Below, piece by piece: positions 41,708 through 51,584 of a stretch of DNA of 64,000 nucleotides; the first letter of the stretch is position 1, and each line of letters opens with the position of its first letter. The stretch comes from a bacterium (lineage in GTDB: Bacteria > Actinomycetota > Acidimicrobiia > Spongiisociales > Spongiisociaceae), in assembly GCA_028821235.1 (NCBI GenBank), contig JAPPGV010000017.1, positions 1-64,000 of the forward strand, read 5' to 3'. The notes beneath the pieces are model-generated. The model was not told the DNA's origin. It did no database searches and was given only the letters and a program-made list of their open reading frames with translations. The translations under genes were made by a program, and so were the position numbers.

Positions 41708-42838
41708 GTGTTCGGCGGGAATGACTCGAGGCTGGCAGCCCTCGGGGTGCTGGGGCAGTCGGTATGGCTCGACTCCATCTCCAGGGAGATGCTGCGGTCC
41801 GGCGAGTTGGAGCGGTACGTAGAAGCGGGGATCAGCGGGGTCACCTCCAACCCCACGATCTTTGCCAAGGCGATCCTGTCCGGCGACTCCTACGACGCCC
41901 AGATCGACGAGTTGGTTGCCCACGACGCCGATGTCGACGAGATCTATACGGCGGTCGTCACCCGCGACATCCGCCGGGCCTGCGACGTGATGGCGCCCAC
42001 CCATCGCCGGTCCGGTGGTCTGGACGGGTTCGTGTCGGTCGAGGTGTCACCTGAGTTGGCTCACGAGGCGGAGGCCACGGTCGCGGAGGCTCGCGACTGG
42101 GTCAAGAGGGTCGACCGGCCCAACCTACTCATCAAGATTCCCGCGACCCGGGCAGGCCTTTCGGCCATCGAGGCGGCCATCGCGGAAGGCATATCGGTGA
42201 ACGTCACCCTGATCTTCTCGCTGGAGCGTTACCTGGCCGTGATCGACGCCTACATGAGCGGCCTGGAGCGGTTCCGGGAGGCGGGAGGCAACCCGGCAGC
42301 CGTCAACTCGGTGGCCTCGTTCTTCGTCTCCCGCTTCGACACCGAGGTGGACAAGCGCCTCGGTGCTATCGGCACGCCGCGGGCGGGCGCGCTGGCCGGC
42401 CGGAGCGCGGTTGCCAACGCCCGTGTCGCCTACCTGGAGTTCCTGCGGGCATTCTCGTCCGACCGGTGGTTGCGGCTCCGCCGGCACGGGGCCAACGTGC
42501 AGAAGCCGCTCTGGGCGTCCACCTCCACCAAGAACCCGGCCTACTCCGACACCCTGTACATCGACACCCTGGTGGCGCCCGAGACGGTCAACACGCTGCC
42601 GGAAACGGCTATCGCCGCCTACCAGGACCATGGTCCGGACAGCCCGGAAGTGCTCGGCATCAACCAGATGGCGGACGGTGTGATGGTGCTGGAGGACCTC
42701 GAGACGGTGGGGGTCGATTACCACGACGTGGCGGCCAAGCTGGAGCGGGACGGCGTGAGCAGTTTCGCGGCTTCCTTCCGTGAGATGGTCGACGACATCG
42801 AGCGGAAACGAGCCCTGTCCGCCGCCTCCGGTAAGTGA
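41708..42838 (+). CDS. tal: Transaldolase
   Basis: 376 residues from GTG 41708 with GGGGAGG upstream. Moves a dihydroxyacetone unit between sugar phosphates in the non-oxidative pentose phosphate pathway. Features: [25 protein letters not shown], the catalytic Lys in [35 protein letters not shown] and [17 protein letters not shown]. Length and order match the actinobacterial Tal type (about 370 residues). The last four bases overlap the next frame (GTGA). Confidence 0.95.
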   Translation: MFGGNDSRLAALGVLGQSVWLDSISREMLRSGELERYVEAGISGVTSNPTIFAKAILSGDSYDAQIDELVAHDADVDEIYTAVVTRDIRRACDVMAPTHRRSGGLDGFVSVEVSPELAHEAEATVAEARDWVKRVDRPNLLIKIPATRAGLSAIEAAIAEGISVNVTLIFSLERYLAVIDAYMSGLERFREAGGNPAAVNSVASFFVSRFDTEVDKRLGAIGTPRAGALAGRSAVANARVAYLEFLRAFSSDRWLRLRRHGANVQKPLWASTSTKNPAYSDTLYIDTLVAPETVNTLPETAIAAYQDHGPDSPEVLGINQMADGVMVLEDLETVGVDYHDVAAKLERDGVSSFAASFREMVDDIERKRALSAASGK

Positions 42839-43248
42839 CGGGCGCCGAGTATCGCATGCCCCTACGCATCCTGGTTGCCAAGCCCGGCCTGGACGGCCAT
42901 GACCGGGGCGCCAAGGTGGTGGCCAGGGCGCTTCGAGACGCGGGGAACGAGGTCATCTATTCGGGACTCCACCAGACCCCGGCCCAGATAGTGGAGGCCG
43001 CCATCCAGGAGGATGTGAACGCAATCGGCCTTTCCGCCCTCTCCGGCGCTCACATGACGCTCTTCCCGGCGGTCGTGGAGTTGCTCCGGGAGCGGGATGC
43101 GGGCGACATCGTGGTATTCGGCGGTGGAATAGTTCCCGAACGCGATGCCGAACTGCTCAAGGAACAGGGGATCGCGGCGATCTTCACACCAGGAACCCCG
43201 CTTGCCGATGTGACCGGATGGGTGGAGTCCAACGTCCGTTCCCGTTAG
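42835..43248 (+). CDS. Cobalamin B12-binding protein (methylmalonyl-CoA mutase C-domain type)
   Basis: 137 residues with the GTG start in the tal stop (ATG 42856 is possible). [20 protein letters not shown] carries the DxHxxG cobalamin-ligand motif with its lower-axial His. The [12 protein letters not shown] and [12 protein letters not shown] loops complete the B12-binding Rossmann domain. This is the small-subunit form of acyl-CoA mutases (about 135 residues). No large mutase subunit is in the window, so the partner must be elsewhere. Confidence 0.88.
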   Translation: MTGAEYRMPLRILVAKPGLDGHDRGAKVVARALRDAGNEVIYSGLHQTPAQIVEAAIQEDVNAIGLSALSGAHMTLFPAVVELLRERDAGDIVVFGGGIVPERDAELLKEQGIAAIFTPGTPLADVTGWVESNVRSR

Positions 43249-43268
43249 GACTGGAAGCCGGGACACGC

Positions 43269-43577
43269 ATGAGAGAAGTTGCCTCCAGGGAGTTACGCAA
43301 TCGCACTGGAGCGCTTTTGGAGAGCGTGGCCGAGGGCAAACGAATCACGGTCACCGTTCGGGGACGTCCGGTCGCCGAGTTGGTACCGGTTGCCAGTCGA
43401 CCGGCATGGATGTCGCGTGATCGGTTCCTCCGCGAAGTCTTGCCTTACCAAGCCGATCCCTGCCTGGCTGAGGATATCCGGCTCCTGACGAGCGAGAAGC
43501 CACAGAGACCGGGAGCAGGTTGGGTAGGCGTGACGGCGACCGTCTCCACTGATGGAGGCCGTGTGGCACCAACCTAG
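43269..43577 (+). CDS. Phd/YefM-type antitoxin, without an adjacent toxin
   Basis: 102 residues from ATG 43269. MREVASRELRNRTGALLESV, then ITVTVRGRPVAELVPV is the DNA-binding N-domain of Phd/YefM (VapB-like) antitoxins. The C-terminal part is longer and less typical. A PIN-domain or RelE toxin would be expected just downstream, but the next gene is sucC 12 bases later. It may be an orphan, a leftover of a module, or a stand-alone repressor. Confidence 0.72.
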   Translation: MREVASRELRNRTGALLESVAEGKRITVTVRGRPVAELVPVASRPAWMSRDRFLREVLPYQADPCLAEDIRLLTSEKPQRPGAGWVGVTATVSTDGGRVAPT

Positions 43578-43588
43578 AATCACGCTTC

Positions 43589-44734
43589 GTGGATCTCCTC
43601 GAGTACCAGGGAAAAGAATTCTTCGGTCGCTACGGGCTTCCGATATCGCCTGGTCTCGTAGCTCGACGAGCGCCTGAGGCGCGTGAGATCGTGGACCGGC
43701 TCGGATTTCCGGTCGTGGTGAAGGCCCAGGTACATATCGGAGGTCGGGGCAAGGCCGGCGGGATCAAGTTCGCCGGGGACGGGGAGGAAGTGGCCAGCGC
43801 CGCCGACTCCATCCTCGGCATGGACATCGGGGGCCATACGGTGGGCTGTGTGCTCGTCGAGGAGGCTGCCCGGATCGCCGCCGAGTACTACGCCAGCTTC
43901 ACCCTGGACCGTTCCGCCCGCAGCTATCTGGGCATGCTGTCATCGCGGGGTGGCGTGGACATCGAGGCGGTGGCCGAATCGGATCCCGGCAGCATCGCCA
44001 GGATATGGGTGGATCCTCTCGATGGTCTCGGGGAAGCAGCCGCCCGGACGTGGGTCCGAGACGCCCGGCTTGACGAGTCCGCCGCCGACGAGCTGGTGGA
44101 GGTGCTGCTCAGGCTCTACGAGGCCTTCGTGGAGGGAGACGCCGACCTGGTCGAGATCAATCCCCTGATCCTGACGCCGGAGGGACACGTAAGGGTCCTT
44201 GATGCGAAGGTGACCCTGGACGACAACTCGGTGTTCCGTCATCCCGAGTACCGCGCTTACGACGCCACCCAACCCAGGGATGAGCGCGAGGCGGCTGCCC
44301 ATGCCCGGGGTCTCCAATACGTGGGGCTCGACGGAACGGTGGGCGTGATCGCCAACGGCGCCGGGCTGGCGATGAGCACGGTGGACGTGGTGGCCCAGGC
44401 CGGCGGCGCGGCCGCCAACTTCCTCGACATAGGCGGCGGAGCCGATGTCGAGACCATGGCCGCCGCACTCCGGGTCATCAACAACGACCCGGCGGTCAAG
44501 GCGATATTCATCAACATCTTCGGCGGGATCGTGCAGGGAGAGGTGGTGGCCCAGGGCATCCTCGACGCGCTGGATCGGGTCGAGTTGCGAGCGCCCATTG
44601 TTCTGCGGCTGGACGGCACCAACGCCGACCAGGGCCGGGCGATGGTGGCTCCGCGCCTCTCGGAGATGCTGATGATGGCCGGATCGATGTCCGGCGGCGC
44701 CGCCCGGGCAGTGGAGATAGCGGGGAGCGCATGA
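43589..44734 (+). CDS. sucC: Succinyl-CoA synthetase, beta subunit
   Basis: 381 residues, GTG start. ATP-grasp N-terminus: MDLLEYQGKEFFGRYGLPIS, VVVKAQVHIGGRGKAGGIKF and LVEINPLI (metal-binding). The C-terminal CoA-ligase domain has GTVGVIANGAGLAMSTVD, GGAAANFLDIGGGAD, IFINIFGGI and PIVLRLDGTN. Forms a heterodimer with SucD in the TCA cycle, making succinate with ATP or GTP. Overlaps sucD by four bases. Confidence 0.96.
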   Translation: MDLLEYQGKEFFGRYGLPISPGLVARRAPEAREIVDRLGFPVVVKAQVHIGGRGKAGGIKFAGDGEEVASAADSILGMDIGGHTVGCVLVEEAARIAAEYYASFTLDRSARSYLGMLSSRGGVDIEAVAESDPGSIARIWVDPLDGLGEAAARTWVRDARLDESAADELVEVLLRLYEAFVEGDADLVEINPLILTPEGHVRVLDAKVTLDDNSVFRHPEYRAYDATQPRDEREAAAHARGLQYVGLDGTVGVIANGAGLAMSTVDVVAQAGGAAANFLDIGGGADVETMAAALRVINNDPAVKAIFINIFGGIVQGEVVAQGILDALDRVELRAPIVLRLDGTNADQGRAMVAPRLSEMLMMAGSMSGGAARAVEIAGSA

Positions 44735-45615
44735 GCATCTGGCTGAACGAGCGCAGCCGGGTGGTCTACCAGGGGCTGACCGGCCGGGCCGGCCGCTTCC
44801 ATGCCCTCCGGAACCGCGCCTACGGCACCCGGGTGGTGGCCGGCACGAACCCGTCCAAGGCAGGGACTTCGGTGGAGGGCATCCCGGTGTTCGCCACGGT
44901 CGGCGCCGCCGTCGAGGCCACGGGCGCCGATGTTTCCTGCGTGTTCGTTCCCGCCCCGCATGTGAGGGGCGCCGTGGTGGAGGCAGCCGAGGGAGGGGTG
45001 ACCCTCGTGGTGGTGATAACCGAGGGTGTGCCCGCCAAGGACGAGGCCTGGCTCTACGGCAAGCTCCGACGCGACCACCCCGAGGTCCGGATGATCGGTC
45101 CCAACTGCCCCGGTCTGATCAGCCCCGGCAAGGCCAACGTCGGAATCACCGCCGGCGACATCGCCCTGCCCGGCGGCCCGGTAGGGCTGGTCAGCCGCTC
45201 CGGCACCCTCACCTACCAGGCCCTCTACGAGCTGAAGCAGGCCGGGATCGGGGTTACCACCTGCGTGGGGATCGGCGGTGATCCGGTACCCGGAACCTCC
45301 TTCACCGACTGCCTGGCCGCCTTCGAGGACGATCCCGAGACTGGGGCGGTGATGATGATCGGGGAGATCGGCGGCTCGGCGGAGGAGGAGGCGGCCGCCT
45401 TCATCGCCGAGCACATGGCCAAGCCGGTGGTTGCCTACATCGCCGGGATCACTGCTCCTCCCGGCAAGAAGATGGGCCATGCCGGCGCCATCGTCTCGGG
45501 CGGGAAGGGGACCGCCGCCGCCAAGATCGAGACCCTGAGCGGAGCCGGTGTGCGGGTGGGGGAGAGCCCTTCGGAGGCCGGTCGCCTCATGGTGGAAGTG
45601 GTCGCCGGTCTCTGA
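44731..45615 (+). CDS. sucD: Succinyl-CoA synthetase, alpha subunit
   Basis: 294 residues. Rossmann CoA-binding part with VYQGLTGRAGRFHAL and VVAGTNPSKAG, then IGPNCPGLISPGKA, VGLVSRSGTLTYQAL, and the phosphohistidine loop GKKMGHAGAIVSGG, whose His carries phosphate during turnover. Length matches the family. Starts inside the sucC stop (ATGA). Confidence 0.97.
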   Translation: MSIWLNERSRVVYQGLTGRAGRFHALRNRAYGTRVVAGTNPSKAGTSVEGIPVFATVGAAVEATGADVSCVFVPAPHVRGAVVEAAEGGVTLVVVITEGVPAKDEAWLYGKLRRDHPEVRMIGPNCPGLISPGKANVGITAGDIALPGGPVGLVSRSGTLTYQALYELKQAGIGVTTCVGIGGDPVPGTSFTDCLAAFEDDPETGAVMMIGEIGGSAEEEAAAFIAEHMAKPVVAYIAGITAPPGKKMGHAGAIVSGGKGTAAAKIETLSGAGVRVGESPSEAGRLMVEVVAGL

Positions 45616-45672
45616 TGGTCCGGACGCCGGCTTGCTGAGGCCGATCTCCCGACCACCCTTCCGGCCCGGCGG

Positions 45673-47211
45673 GTGGCGAGCTTGAAACGCCGAGCGCTCC
45701 TGTCGGTGTTCGACAAGTCCGGCCTGGCCGAATTCGCTACCGGCCTGGTCGATGCGGGATGGGAGTTGCTGGCGAGCGGCGGCACCGCTGCTGTCCTGGC
45801 CGGGGAGGGTCTCGATGTCATCGACCTGGCCGACCACACCGGCTCGCCGGTCATGCTGGGCCACCGGGTGGTCACGCTCCACCCGAAGGTTCACGGAGGC
45901 ATCCTGGCCGACCGATCGGACCCGGACCACAGGGCCGATATGGAACGGTACGGGATCGAGCCGATCGACCTGGTGGTGGTCAACCTCTACCCGTTCGAGG
46001 CCGAGCCGGGCGTGGAGAACATCGACATCGGCGGTCCGGCCCTGATCCGGGCGGCGGCCAAGAACCATCGCCATGTCGGGGTGGTGTGCGATCCGTCGGA
46101 CTACCCGGCCGTTCTCGACGAGATCCGCTCCGGGGAGTGGCTGTCTGGACCGACGCGCGAGACGCTTGCCAGGAAGGCCTTCGCCCGCACCGCCGCCTAT
46201 GACGGAACGATCGTGAGCTGGTTAGACGAACTCGACGACGAAGCTCTCCTCCCGCCGACGCTTCACCTCTCGTTGGAGCGGGCCGGGGTGCTCCGCTACG
46301 GAGAGAACCCCGATCAACCGGCCGCGAGCTACCGGCGCATCGGAAGACACGCCTCACCGGATGATGCCGAGGATTGGTGGAACGCCGTGGTCCAGCACGG
46401 TGGCGTGGCGCTGAGCTACCTCAACCTGCTGGATGCCGGAGCGGCCTGGGCCCTGGTCCACGACCTCGGCGATCGGCCGGCGGCCGCGGTCATCAAGCAC
46501 GCCGGGCCGTGCGGCGCCGCCGTCGGGGAGGATCCGGCGGGCGCCTACCGGAGGGCGCTGGCATGCGATGAGCGGGCTGCTTTCGGCGGAGTGGTGGCTC
46601 TGAACCGGCCGGTGGATCTCGAGACGGCGGCGCTGATGGACGGGGCGCCGCAAGCGGATGTCATCATCGCCCCCGCTTACGCCGAGGGGGTGGTCGAGCG
46701 CATCCGGGCCCGGCGAGCCGGCACGCGGGTCCTCGCAGCTCCGACTCCGCGGCGTGCCGGCCGGACGCTGCGGCAGATCGAAGGGGGCTGGCTGGTGCAG
46801 GCTGCATCGCCCGATTCATCGGACAGGTCGGCATGGCGGGTGGTGAGCCGCCGCGATCCGGGCCATCTGGTGGAGGATGCCGCATTCGCGTGGCAGGTGG
46901 CCGCCCACGTCGCCTCCAACGCCGCCGTCCTGGCAAGCAACGGCACCGCCTGGGGGATCGGCGGAGGCCAGCAGGACCGGGTGGGAGCGGTCGAGATGGC
47001 AGTCGCCAGGGCGGGCGGACGCGCCGCGGGCGGAGTGTGCGCCTCGGACGGGTTCTTCCCGTTCCCCGACGGGATAGAGGCGGCCGCGGCCGGGGGCGTA
47101 GAGTTGGTCATCCAGCCCGGCGGCTCGGTCAACGACCGGGCGGTCGTGGAGGCGGCCGACCGCCTCGGGTTGTCGATGATCTTCACCGGCAAGCGACGAT
47201 TCCGGCACTGA
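45673..47211 (+). CDS. purH: Bifunctional AICAR transformylase / IMP cyclohydrolase
   Basis: 512 residues, GTG start. The last two steps of IMP synthesis. IMP cyclohydrolase domain: RRALLSVFDKSGLAEF, ASGGTAAVL, LHPKVHGGILA and VVNLYPFE. AICAR transformylase domain: LRYGENPDQPAA, the IKHAGPCGAA loop (often KHANPCG), DERAAFGGVVALN and SDGFFPFPDGIEAAA. It ends TGKRRFRH, where many members have RHFRH. The gene for GAR transformylase (purN) is not adjacent. Followed by folD, which supplies the formyl-folate pool. Confidence 0.95.
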   Translation: MASLKRRALLSVFDKSGLAEFATGLVDAGWELLASGGTAAVLAGEGLDVIDLADHTGSPVMLGHRVVTLHPKVHGGILADRSDPDHRADMERYGIEPIDLVVVNLYPFEAEPGVENIDIGGPALIRAAAKNHRHVGVVCDPSDYPAVLDEIRSGEWLSGPTRETLARKAFARTAAYDGTIVSWLDELDDEALLPPTLHLSLERAGVLRYGENPDQPAASYRRIGRHASPDDAEDWWNAVVQHGGVALSYLNLLDAGAAWALVHDLGDRPAAAVIKHAGPCGAAVGEDPAGAYRRALACDERAAFGGVVALNRPVDLETAALMDGAPQADVIIAPAYAEGVVERIRARRAGTRVLAAPTPRRAGRTLRQIEGGWLVQAASPDSSDRSAWRVVSRRDPGHLVEDAAFAWQVAAHVASNAAVLASNGTAWGIGGGQQDRVGAVEMAVARAGGRAAGGVCASDGFFPFPDGIEAAAAGGVELVIQPGGSVNDRAVVEAADRLGLSMIFTGKRRFRH

Positions 47212-47224
47212 TGAGGGGAACGAG

Positions 47225-48085
47225 ATGAGCGCACAGATCCTCGATGGCAAAGCAGTGGCGCGAGCGGTGCTGGACGAGACCGCCGAACGGGTGGGCGCCC
47301 TGGGCAACGGGGGCAAGGAGACCACCCTGGCGACTGTCCTGGTGGGGGACGACCCGGCCTCTGCCGCCTACGTTCGTTCCAAGCGCAGGCGCGCAGCGGA
47401 GGTCGGCATCCGCTCCGTCCACCACGAGCTTTCCGATGATGTGTCCCAGGACCGGGTGGTCACCCTCCTCCGGGGCCTGAACGAGGACCCGTCCGTAGAC
47501 GGCATCCTGCTCCAGCTCCCGCTCCCGGCGGGGTTGGACGACCAGAGCGCCACGATCGAGATCGATCCGGCCAAGGATGTGGACGGCCTCCATCCGACCA
47601 ACCTGGGGATGATCGTTCTGGACCGTCCCGTGTTCGCCCCCTGCACGCCGAGCGGATGCCTTCGCATCCTCGAGCACTACGACATCCCGCTCCGGGGAGC
47701 GAACGTGGTGGTGGTGGGACGGTCCTTCCTGGTGGGCCGGCCCCTGGCCCTGCTCATGGCGGCGCGCGGCGCTGACGCCACGGTGACGATCGCCCACTCC
47801 CGCACGAAGGACCTGGCCGGTGTTACCCGCCGGGCCGACATCCTGGTGGTGGCGGTGGGCAGGCCGGAGATGGTTACCGGCGCCCACGTGCGCGAGGGAG
47901 CCGTGGTCATCGACGTCGGCATCAACCGCACCGAGTCGGGCACTCTGGTGGGTGACGTCAAGTTCGACGAGGTGGCGGAGGTGGCGGCTGCCATCACCCC
48001 GGTACCGGGCGGGGTCGGTCCCATGACCGTGGCCATGCTGATGCATAACACCGCCGTAGCCTCCGGGATGCGCGCGCGTAGTTAG
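47225..48085 (+). CDS. folD: Methylenetetrahydrofolate dehydrogenase / cyclohydrolase
   Basis: 286 residues, ATG with AGGGG upstream. Interconverts 5,10-methylene- and 10-formyl-THF. Motifs: TVLVGDDPASAAYVRSKRR with the catalytic Lys, LLQLPLP, PAKDVDGLHPTNLG, FAPCTPSGC, VVVGRSFLVGRPLALLM and ITPVPGGVGPMTVAML. Co-linear with purH, which uses 10-formyl-THF. Its stop overlaps the convergent menC-like gene by four bases. Confidence 0.96.
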   Translation: MSAQILDGKAVARAVLDETAERVGALGNGGKETTLATVLVGDDPASAAYVRSKRRRAAEVGIRSVHHELSDDVSQDRVVTLLRGLNEDPSVDGILLQLPLPAGLDDQSATIEIDPAKDVDGLHPTNLGMIVLDRPVFAPCTPSGCLRILEHYDIPLRGANVVVVGRSFLVGRPLALLMAARGADATVTIAHSRTKDLAGVTRRADILVVAVGRPEMVTGAHVREGAVVIDVGINRTESGTLVGDVKFDEVAEVAAAITPVPGGVGPMTVAMLMHNTAVASGMRARS

Positions 48086-49131
48086 AGGGCGAAGTCGGCC
48101 GTTCGGCTGACACAAGCGGACACCGGCGCCTCGCCGGTACGCACCTCCAGGCCAGGTTCGTCGAGCGGGAACAGGAGCCCATTCACGACCCCCCATTCGT
48201 GAGGGGACGGGTCCGCTGCGAGCAGCCATAGCGGGGGGACCATGTCGGTGTAGGAGACCGAAGGACGGGAGGCCAGGGCCAGGGCGTGGGCCCGTCCCAC
48301 CGAGGTCTCCACCAGGCCACCGATCTTGACGCCCACACCGGCCGAGGAGAGCACCTCGATGGCCCTCAGCGTGGGTACCGGGCCCAGGATGCCCGGCTTG
48401 AGGCTCACCAGGTCGGCCGCGTCGTGCCCGATGATCCGCTCCACGGCCTCCGCGGTCGTGGCCGGCTCGTCCAGGCAGATCGGCGTCCCCATGCGCCGGC
48501 GCAACCCGGCATGGCCGTCCAGGTCGCACGCCGGCAGCGGTTGCTCCAGGTAGGCCAGTCCCAGATCGTCGAGCTCTGCCAGTGACGGGTCGTTCGGCCG
48601 GTAACTGCCGTTGGCGTCCGCGGCGACCGTCAAGCCGGAGAACCGTTCGCGAACCGCCCGCAGGTGATCTACATCCCTCCCGGGCTCGATCTTGATCTTC
48701 ACCTGCCTCGCGCCTGCTTCGACCATCCTTTCGACCCGGGCCACCAGCAGGTGGGGTGACTCCTGGACACCGATCGCTGCGCAAGCCATCGAGGGCCGGC
48801 CCGACCCACCGAGATAGGACCACAGCGGGATACCATCCCGCCGGGCGGCCAGGTCTGTCCGAGCCTGCCCGAGAGCGGCGGAGGCGGTAGCGGGGATCTC
48901 GGTGCGGTCACCGTCGAACACGCCTCCGCCCGTGGCGGTCAGCGCTTCCCAGACATCCTCTACGGTCTCGGGCGTGTAGCCGGGATAAGGCGCCGCCTCC
49001 CCCCAGCCGGTGATCCCGTCCTCTGTGATCCCCACCAGGACGACCCGGCGTTCCGAGATGGCCGCCTGGGAGTTGGAGAACCGGTGGTGGAGGGGGATGC
49101 CCAACTCGACCAGATGCAGTAGGCGGGACAT
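48082..49131 (-). CDS. menC: Enolase-superfamily o-succinylbenzoate synthase-like protein
   Basis: 349 residues. Muconate-lactonizing/OSBS branch of the enolase superfamily: the capping domain FSNSQAAISERRVVLVGI, the catalytic KxK in QVKIKIEPG, and the three metal ligands in ADANGSY, LEQPL and CLDEPA, then SLKPG as the last Lys. OSBS makes o-succinylbenzoate in menaquinone synthesis, which fits a sdhCAB-containing actinobacterium. N-acylamino acid racemase or dipeptide epimerase activity is a real alternative, as no other men genes are nearby. Confidence 0.7.
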   Translation of the reverse strand: MSRLLHLVELGIPLHHRFSNSQAAISERRVVLVGITEDGITGWGEAAPYPGYTPETVEDVWEALTATGGGVFDGDRTEIPATASAALGQARTDLAARRDGIPLWSYLGGSGRPSMACAAIGVQESPHLLVARVERMVEAGARQVKIKIEPGRDVDHLRAVRERFSGLTVAADANGSYRPNDPSLAELDDLGLAYLEQPLPACDLDGHAGLRRRMGTPICLDEPATTAEAVERIIGHDAADLVSLKPGILGPVPTLRAIEVLSSAGVGVKIGGLVETSVGRAHALALASRPSVSYTDMVPPLWLLAADPSPHEWGVVNGLLFPLDEPGLEVRTGEAPVSACVSRTADFAL

Positions 49132-49218
49132 GCGGGCAGGATACCGGCGACCTTCCCTCCCGAGTCACTAGGCTCGCGGCGGTTGGGAATAGGGGACTGA
49201 GCACAGACAGGAGTTGCC

Positions 49219-50490
49219 ATGCCGGACCGCATCACTATGGGAGAAGCGGGGCTGGAGGTTCCAGATGAGCCGATCGTTCCCTTCATCGAGGGCGACGGGA
49301 TCGGACCGGACATCTGGCGAGCCGCCAGGCAGGTGTTCGATGCCGCGGTCGAGCATGTCTACGGTGGAGGCCGCCGGATAGCCTGGCACGAGGTCTACGC
49401 CGGAGAGACATCTTTCAAGAGGAGCGGCGAGTGGCTCCCGGACGAGACGATCGAGACCTTCCAGGAATACCTCGTGGGTATCAAGGGCCCCCTCACCACC
49501 CCGGTCGGAGGCGGTATCCGGTCCTTGAACGTCACGATCCGCCAGACCCTCGACCTGTATGCCTGCCTCCGACCGGTTCGCTGGTACCGGGGTATTCCCT
49601 CTCCGATCCGTACCCCGCACCTCGTGGACATGGTCATCTTCCGCGAGAACACGGAGGACGTGTACGCCGGTATGGAGGTGGAGGAGGCCAGCGCCGAGGC
49701 CGGAAGGCTGATCGGGTTCCTGGCCGATGAGTTCGGCTGGAAGATCAAGCCCGATTCCGGCGTTGGCATCAAGCCCATCTCGGACGGTGGCTCGAAACGC
49801 CTGGTGCGCGCCGCGATCCAGTACGCCGTGACGTTCGGGCGGCGGTCCGTCACCCTCGTCCACAAGGGCAACATCATGAAGTTCACCGAGGGCGCCTTCC
49901 GTAACTGGGGATACGAGGTGGCCAGGGAGGAGTTCCCCGCGGAGACCATCACCTGGGACGAGTGCGGGGGAGAGCCGGGTGACAAGATCCTGGTCCAGGA
50001 CGTGATCGCCGACGCCATGCTGCAGCAGGTGCTGACCCGTCCCGCCAACTACGACGTCATCGCCACCACCAACCTGAACGGCGACTACCTGTCGGACGCG
50101 CTGGCCGCCCAGGTGGGGGGCATCGGCCTGGCGCCGGGCGGGAACATCAACTACGCCACCGGCCATGCCGTGTTCGAGGCCACCCACGGCACCGCCCCCA
50201 AGTACGCCGGTCTGGACAAGGTCAATCCGGGCTCGGTGATCCTGTCAGGCGCCAACATGCTCCGCTACATGGGGTGGAGGGGTGCAGCCGATCTGATCGA
50301 GGCCAGCCTGGAGGCGGTGATAGGGGATCGGGTCGTCACCTACGACCTGGCCCGGCTGATGAAGTACTCCACCGAGGTGCGGACCTCCGAGTTCGCTGCC
50401 GCCCTGGTGGAGCGGATGCCGATCATCGAACGCTACGCCGCCATGAGCGGTACCCGCCGGGCGCCCAGCCATATCCGGGCCTACATGTAG
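49219..50490 (+). CDS. icd: Isocitrate dehydrogenase (NADP+)
   Basis: 423 residues, ATG with AGGAG. Beta-decarboxylating dehydrogenase of the E. coli Icd type: [33 protein letters not shown] (substrate Ser and Arg residues), [38 protein letters not shown] and [20 protein letters not shown]. The Lys-Tyr in APKYAG is the NADP-specific pair. Converts isocitrate to 2-oxoglutarate. mdh starts 23 bases later. Confidence 0.95.
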   Translation: MPDRITMGEAGLEVPDEPIVPFIEGDGIGPDIWRAARQVFDAAVEHVYGGGRRIAWHEVYAGETSFKRSGEWLPDETIETFQEYLVGIKGPLTTPVGGGIRSLNVTIRQTLDLYACLRPVRWYRGIPSPIRTPHLVDMVIFRENTEDVYAGMEVEEASAEAGRLIGFLADEFGWKIKPDSGVGIKPISDGGSKRLVRAAIQYAVTFGRRSVTLVHKGNIMKFTEGAFRNWGYEVAREEFPAETITWDECGGEPGDKILVQDVIADAMLQQVLTRPANYDVIATTNLNGDYLSDALAAQVGGIGLAPGGNINYATGHAVFEATHGTAPKYAGLDKVNPGSVILSGANMLRYMGWRGAADLIEASLEAVIGDRVVTYDLARLMKYSTEVRTSEFAAALVERMPIIERYAAMSGTRRAPSHIRAYM

Positions 50491-50513
50491 GATCCGATGA
50501 GGGAGAACCGGAC

Positions 50514-51461
50514 GTGACCCGATCGAAGAAGATCACAGTCGTAGGCGCTGGGAAGTACGGCTCCACCACTGCGCAACGGCTGGCGGCCATGGACATCGCC
50601 CACGAGGTGGTGATGACCGACATCGTCGAGGGGCTGCCCCAGGGTCTGGCGCTGGACATGAACCAGTCGCGTCCGGTCGAGGGGTACCGCACCCGGGTGA
50701 TCGGCTCCAACGGATACGAAGAGACGGCGGGGAGCGATGTCGGGATCATCACGGCCGGGCTGGCTCGCAAGCCGGGAATGTCCCGCATGGACCTGCTGGC
50801 GGTCAACGCCAAGATCGTCCGGCAGGTCACCAGGGAGCTGGTCGATCGGTCCCCGGATGTGACCATCATCGTGGTGACCAACCCGCTGGATCAGATGACC
50901 GTCCTGGCCGCCGACGTGAGCGGCCTCCCTCGCCACCGGGTGATGGGACAGGCCGGCGTGCTGGACTCGTCCCGCTTCGCCCATTTCATCGCCGAGCGCC
51001 TCGAGGTGGACATCCTCTCGGTCGAGGCCCTGACCCTCGGTAGCCACGGCGCCACCATGGTCCCCGTGCCGTCCCGGTGCTTCGTGGACGGCCAGCCCCT
51101 CCCGGAGATACTTGCCCAGGAGGAGATCGATGCACTGGTGGAGCGAACCCGGGGTGGCGGCGCGGAGATCGTCGGCTACCTGAAGACCGGAAGCGCGTTC
51201 TATGCCCCTTCGTCTGCGGCGGCGCTCATGGCCCGGGCGATCCTCAACGACGAGGGCAGGGTGACGCCGGTGTGTGCCTGGCTCACGGGGGAATACGGGC
51301 TGTCGGACATCTACCTGGGCGTACCGGCCCGTCTGGGCGCCGCGGGTGTGGAAGAAGTGGTCGAACTCAACCTGACCGCTACCGAACGAGCCGGTCTCCA
51401 CGCCGCAGCTGAGGCGGTGCGCGACAAGATCGAGGAGATGGAAGCGATCCTGGGCGCCTGA
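50514..51461 (+). CDS. mdh: Malate dehydrogenase (LDH-like type)
   Basis: 315 residues from GTG 50514, with GGGAG upstream. KITVVGAGKYGSTTAQRLA is the NAD-binding glycine loop with Asp at the end of strand 2 (MTDIVEGL). VGIITAGLARKPGMSR has the substrate-site Arg residues in the mobile loop (the LARKPGMSR pattern marks malate rather than lactate specificity), followed by VVTNPLDQMT, GQAGVLDSSRF and the catalytic His in LGSHGATMVP. Directly follows icd, so two consecutive NAD(P)H-yielding TCA steps are co-expressed. Confidence 0.94.
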   Translation: MTRSKKITVVGAGKYGSTTAQRLAAMDIAHEVVMTDIVEGLPQGLALDMNQSRPVEGYRTRVIGSNGYEETAGSDVGIITAGLARKPGMSRMDLLAVNAKIVRQVTRELVDRSPDVTIIVVTNPLDQMTVLAADVSGLPRHRVMGQAGVLDSSRFAHFIAERLEVDILSVEALTLGSHGATMVPVPSRCFVDGQPLPEILAQEEIDALVERTRGGGAEIVGYLKTGSAFYAPSSAAALMARAILNDEGRVTPVCAWLTGEYGLSDIYLGVPARLGAAGVEEVVELNLTATERAGLHAAAEAVRDKIEEMEAILGA

Positions 51462-51584
51462 GGGTGCGACGGAACTCCCGGATCGAGCCGTGGCCGCCCA
51501 TGCCGACTCCGTCCTCAGCATCCTCCTATAGTCACGGTCGGCCTTGGTGTCCGACCCGTACTGTCCGGCGATGAGGGAAGCAAG

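Noticed and set aside
47183-48823. A long minus frame across folD and menC-like genes
   Set aside because: Covers two well-supported genes in other frames; Arg/Gly-rich shadow.
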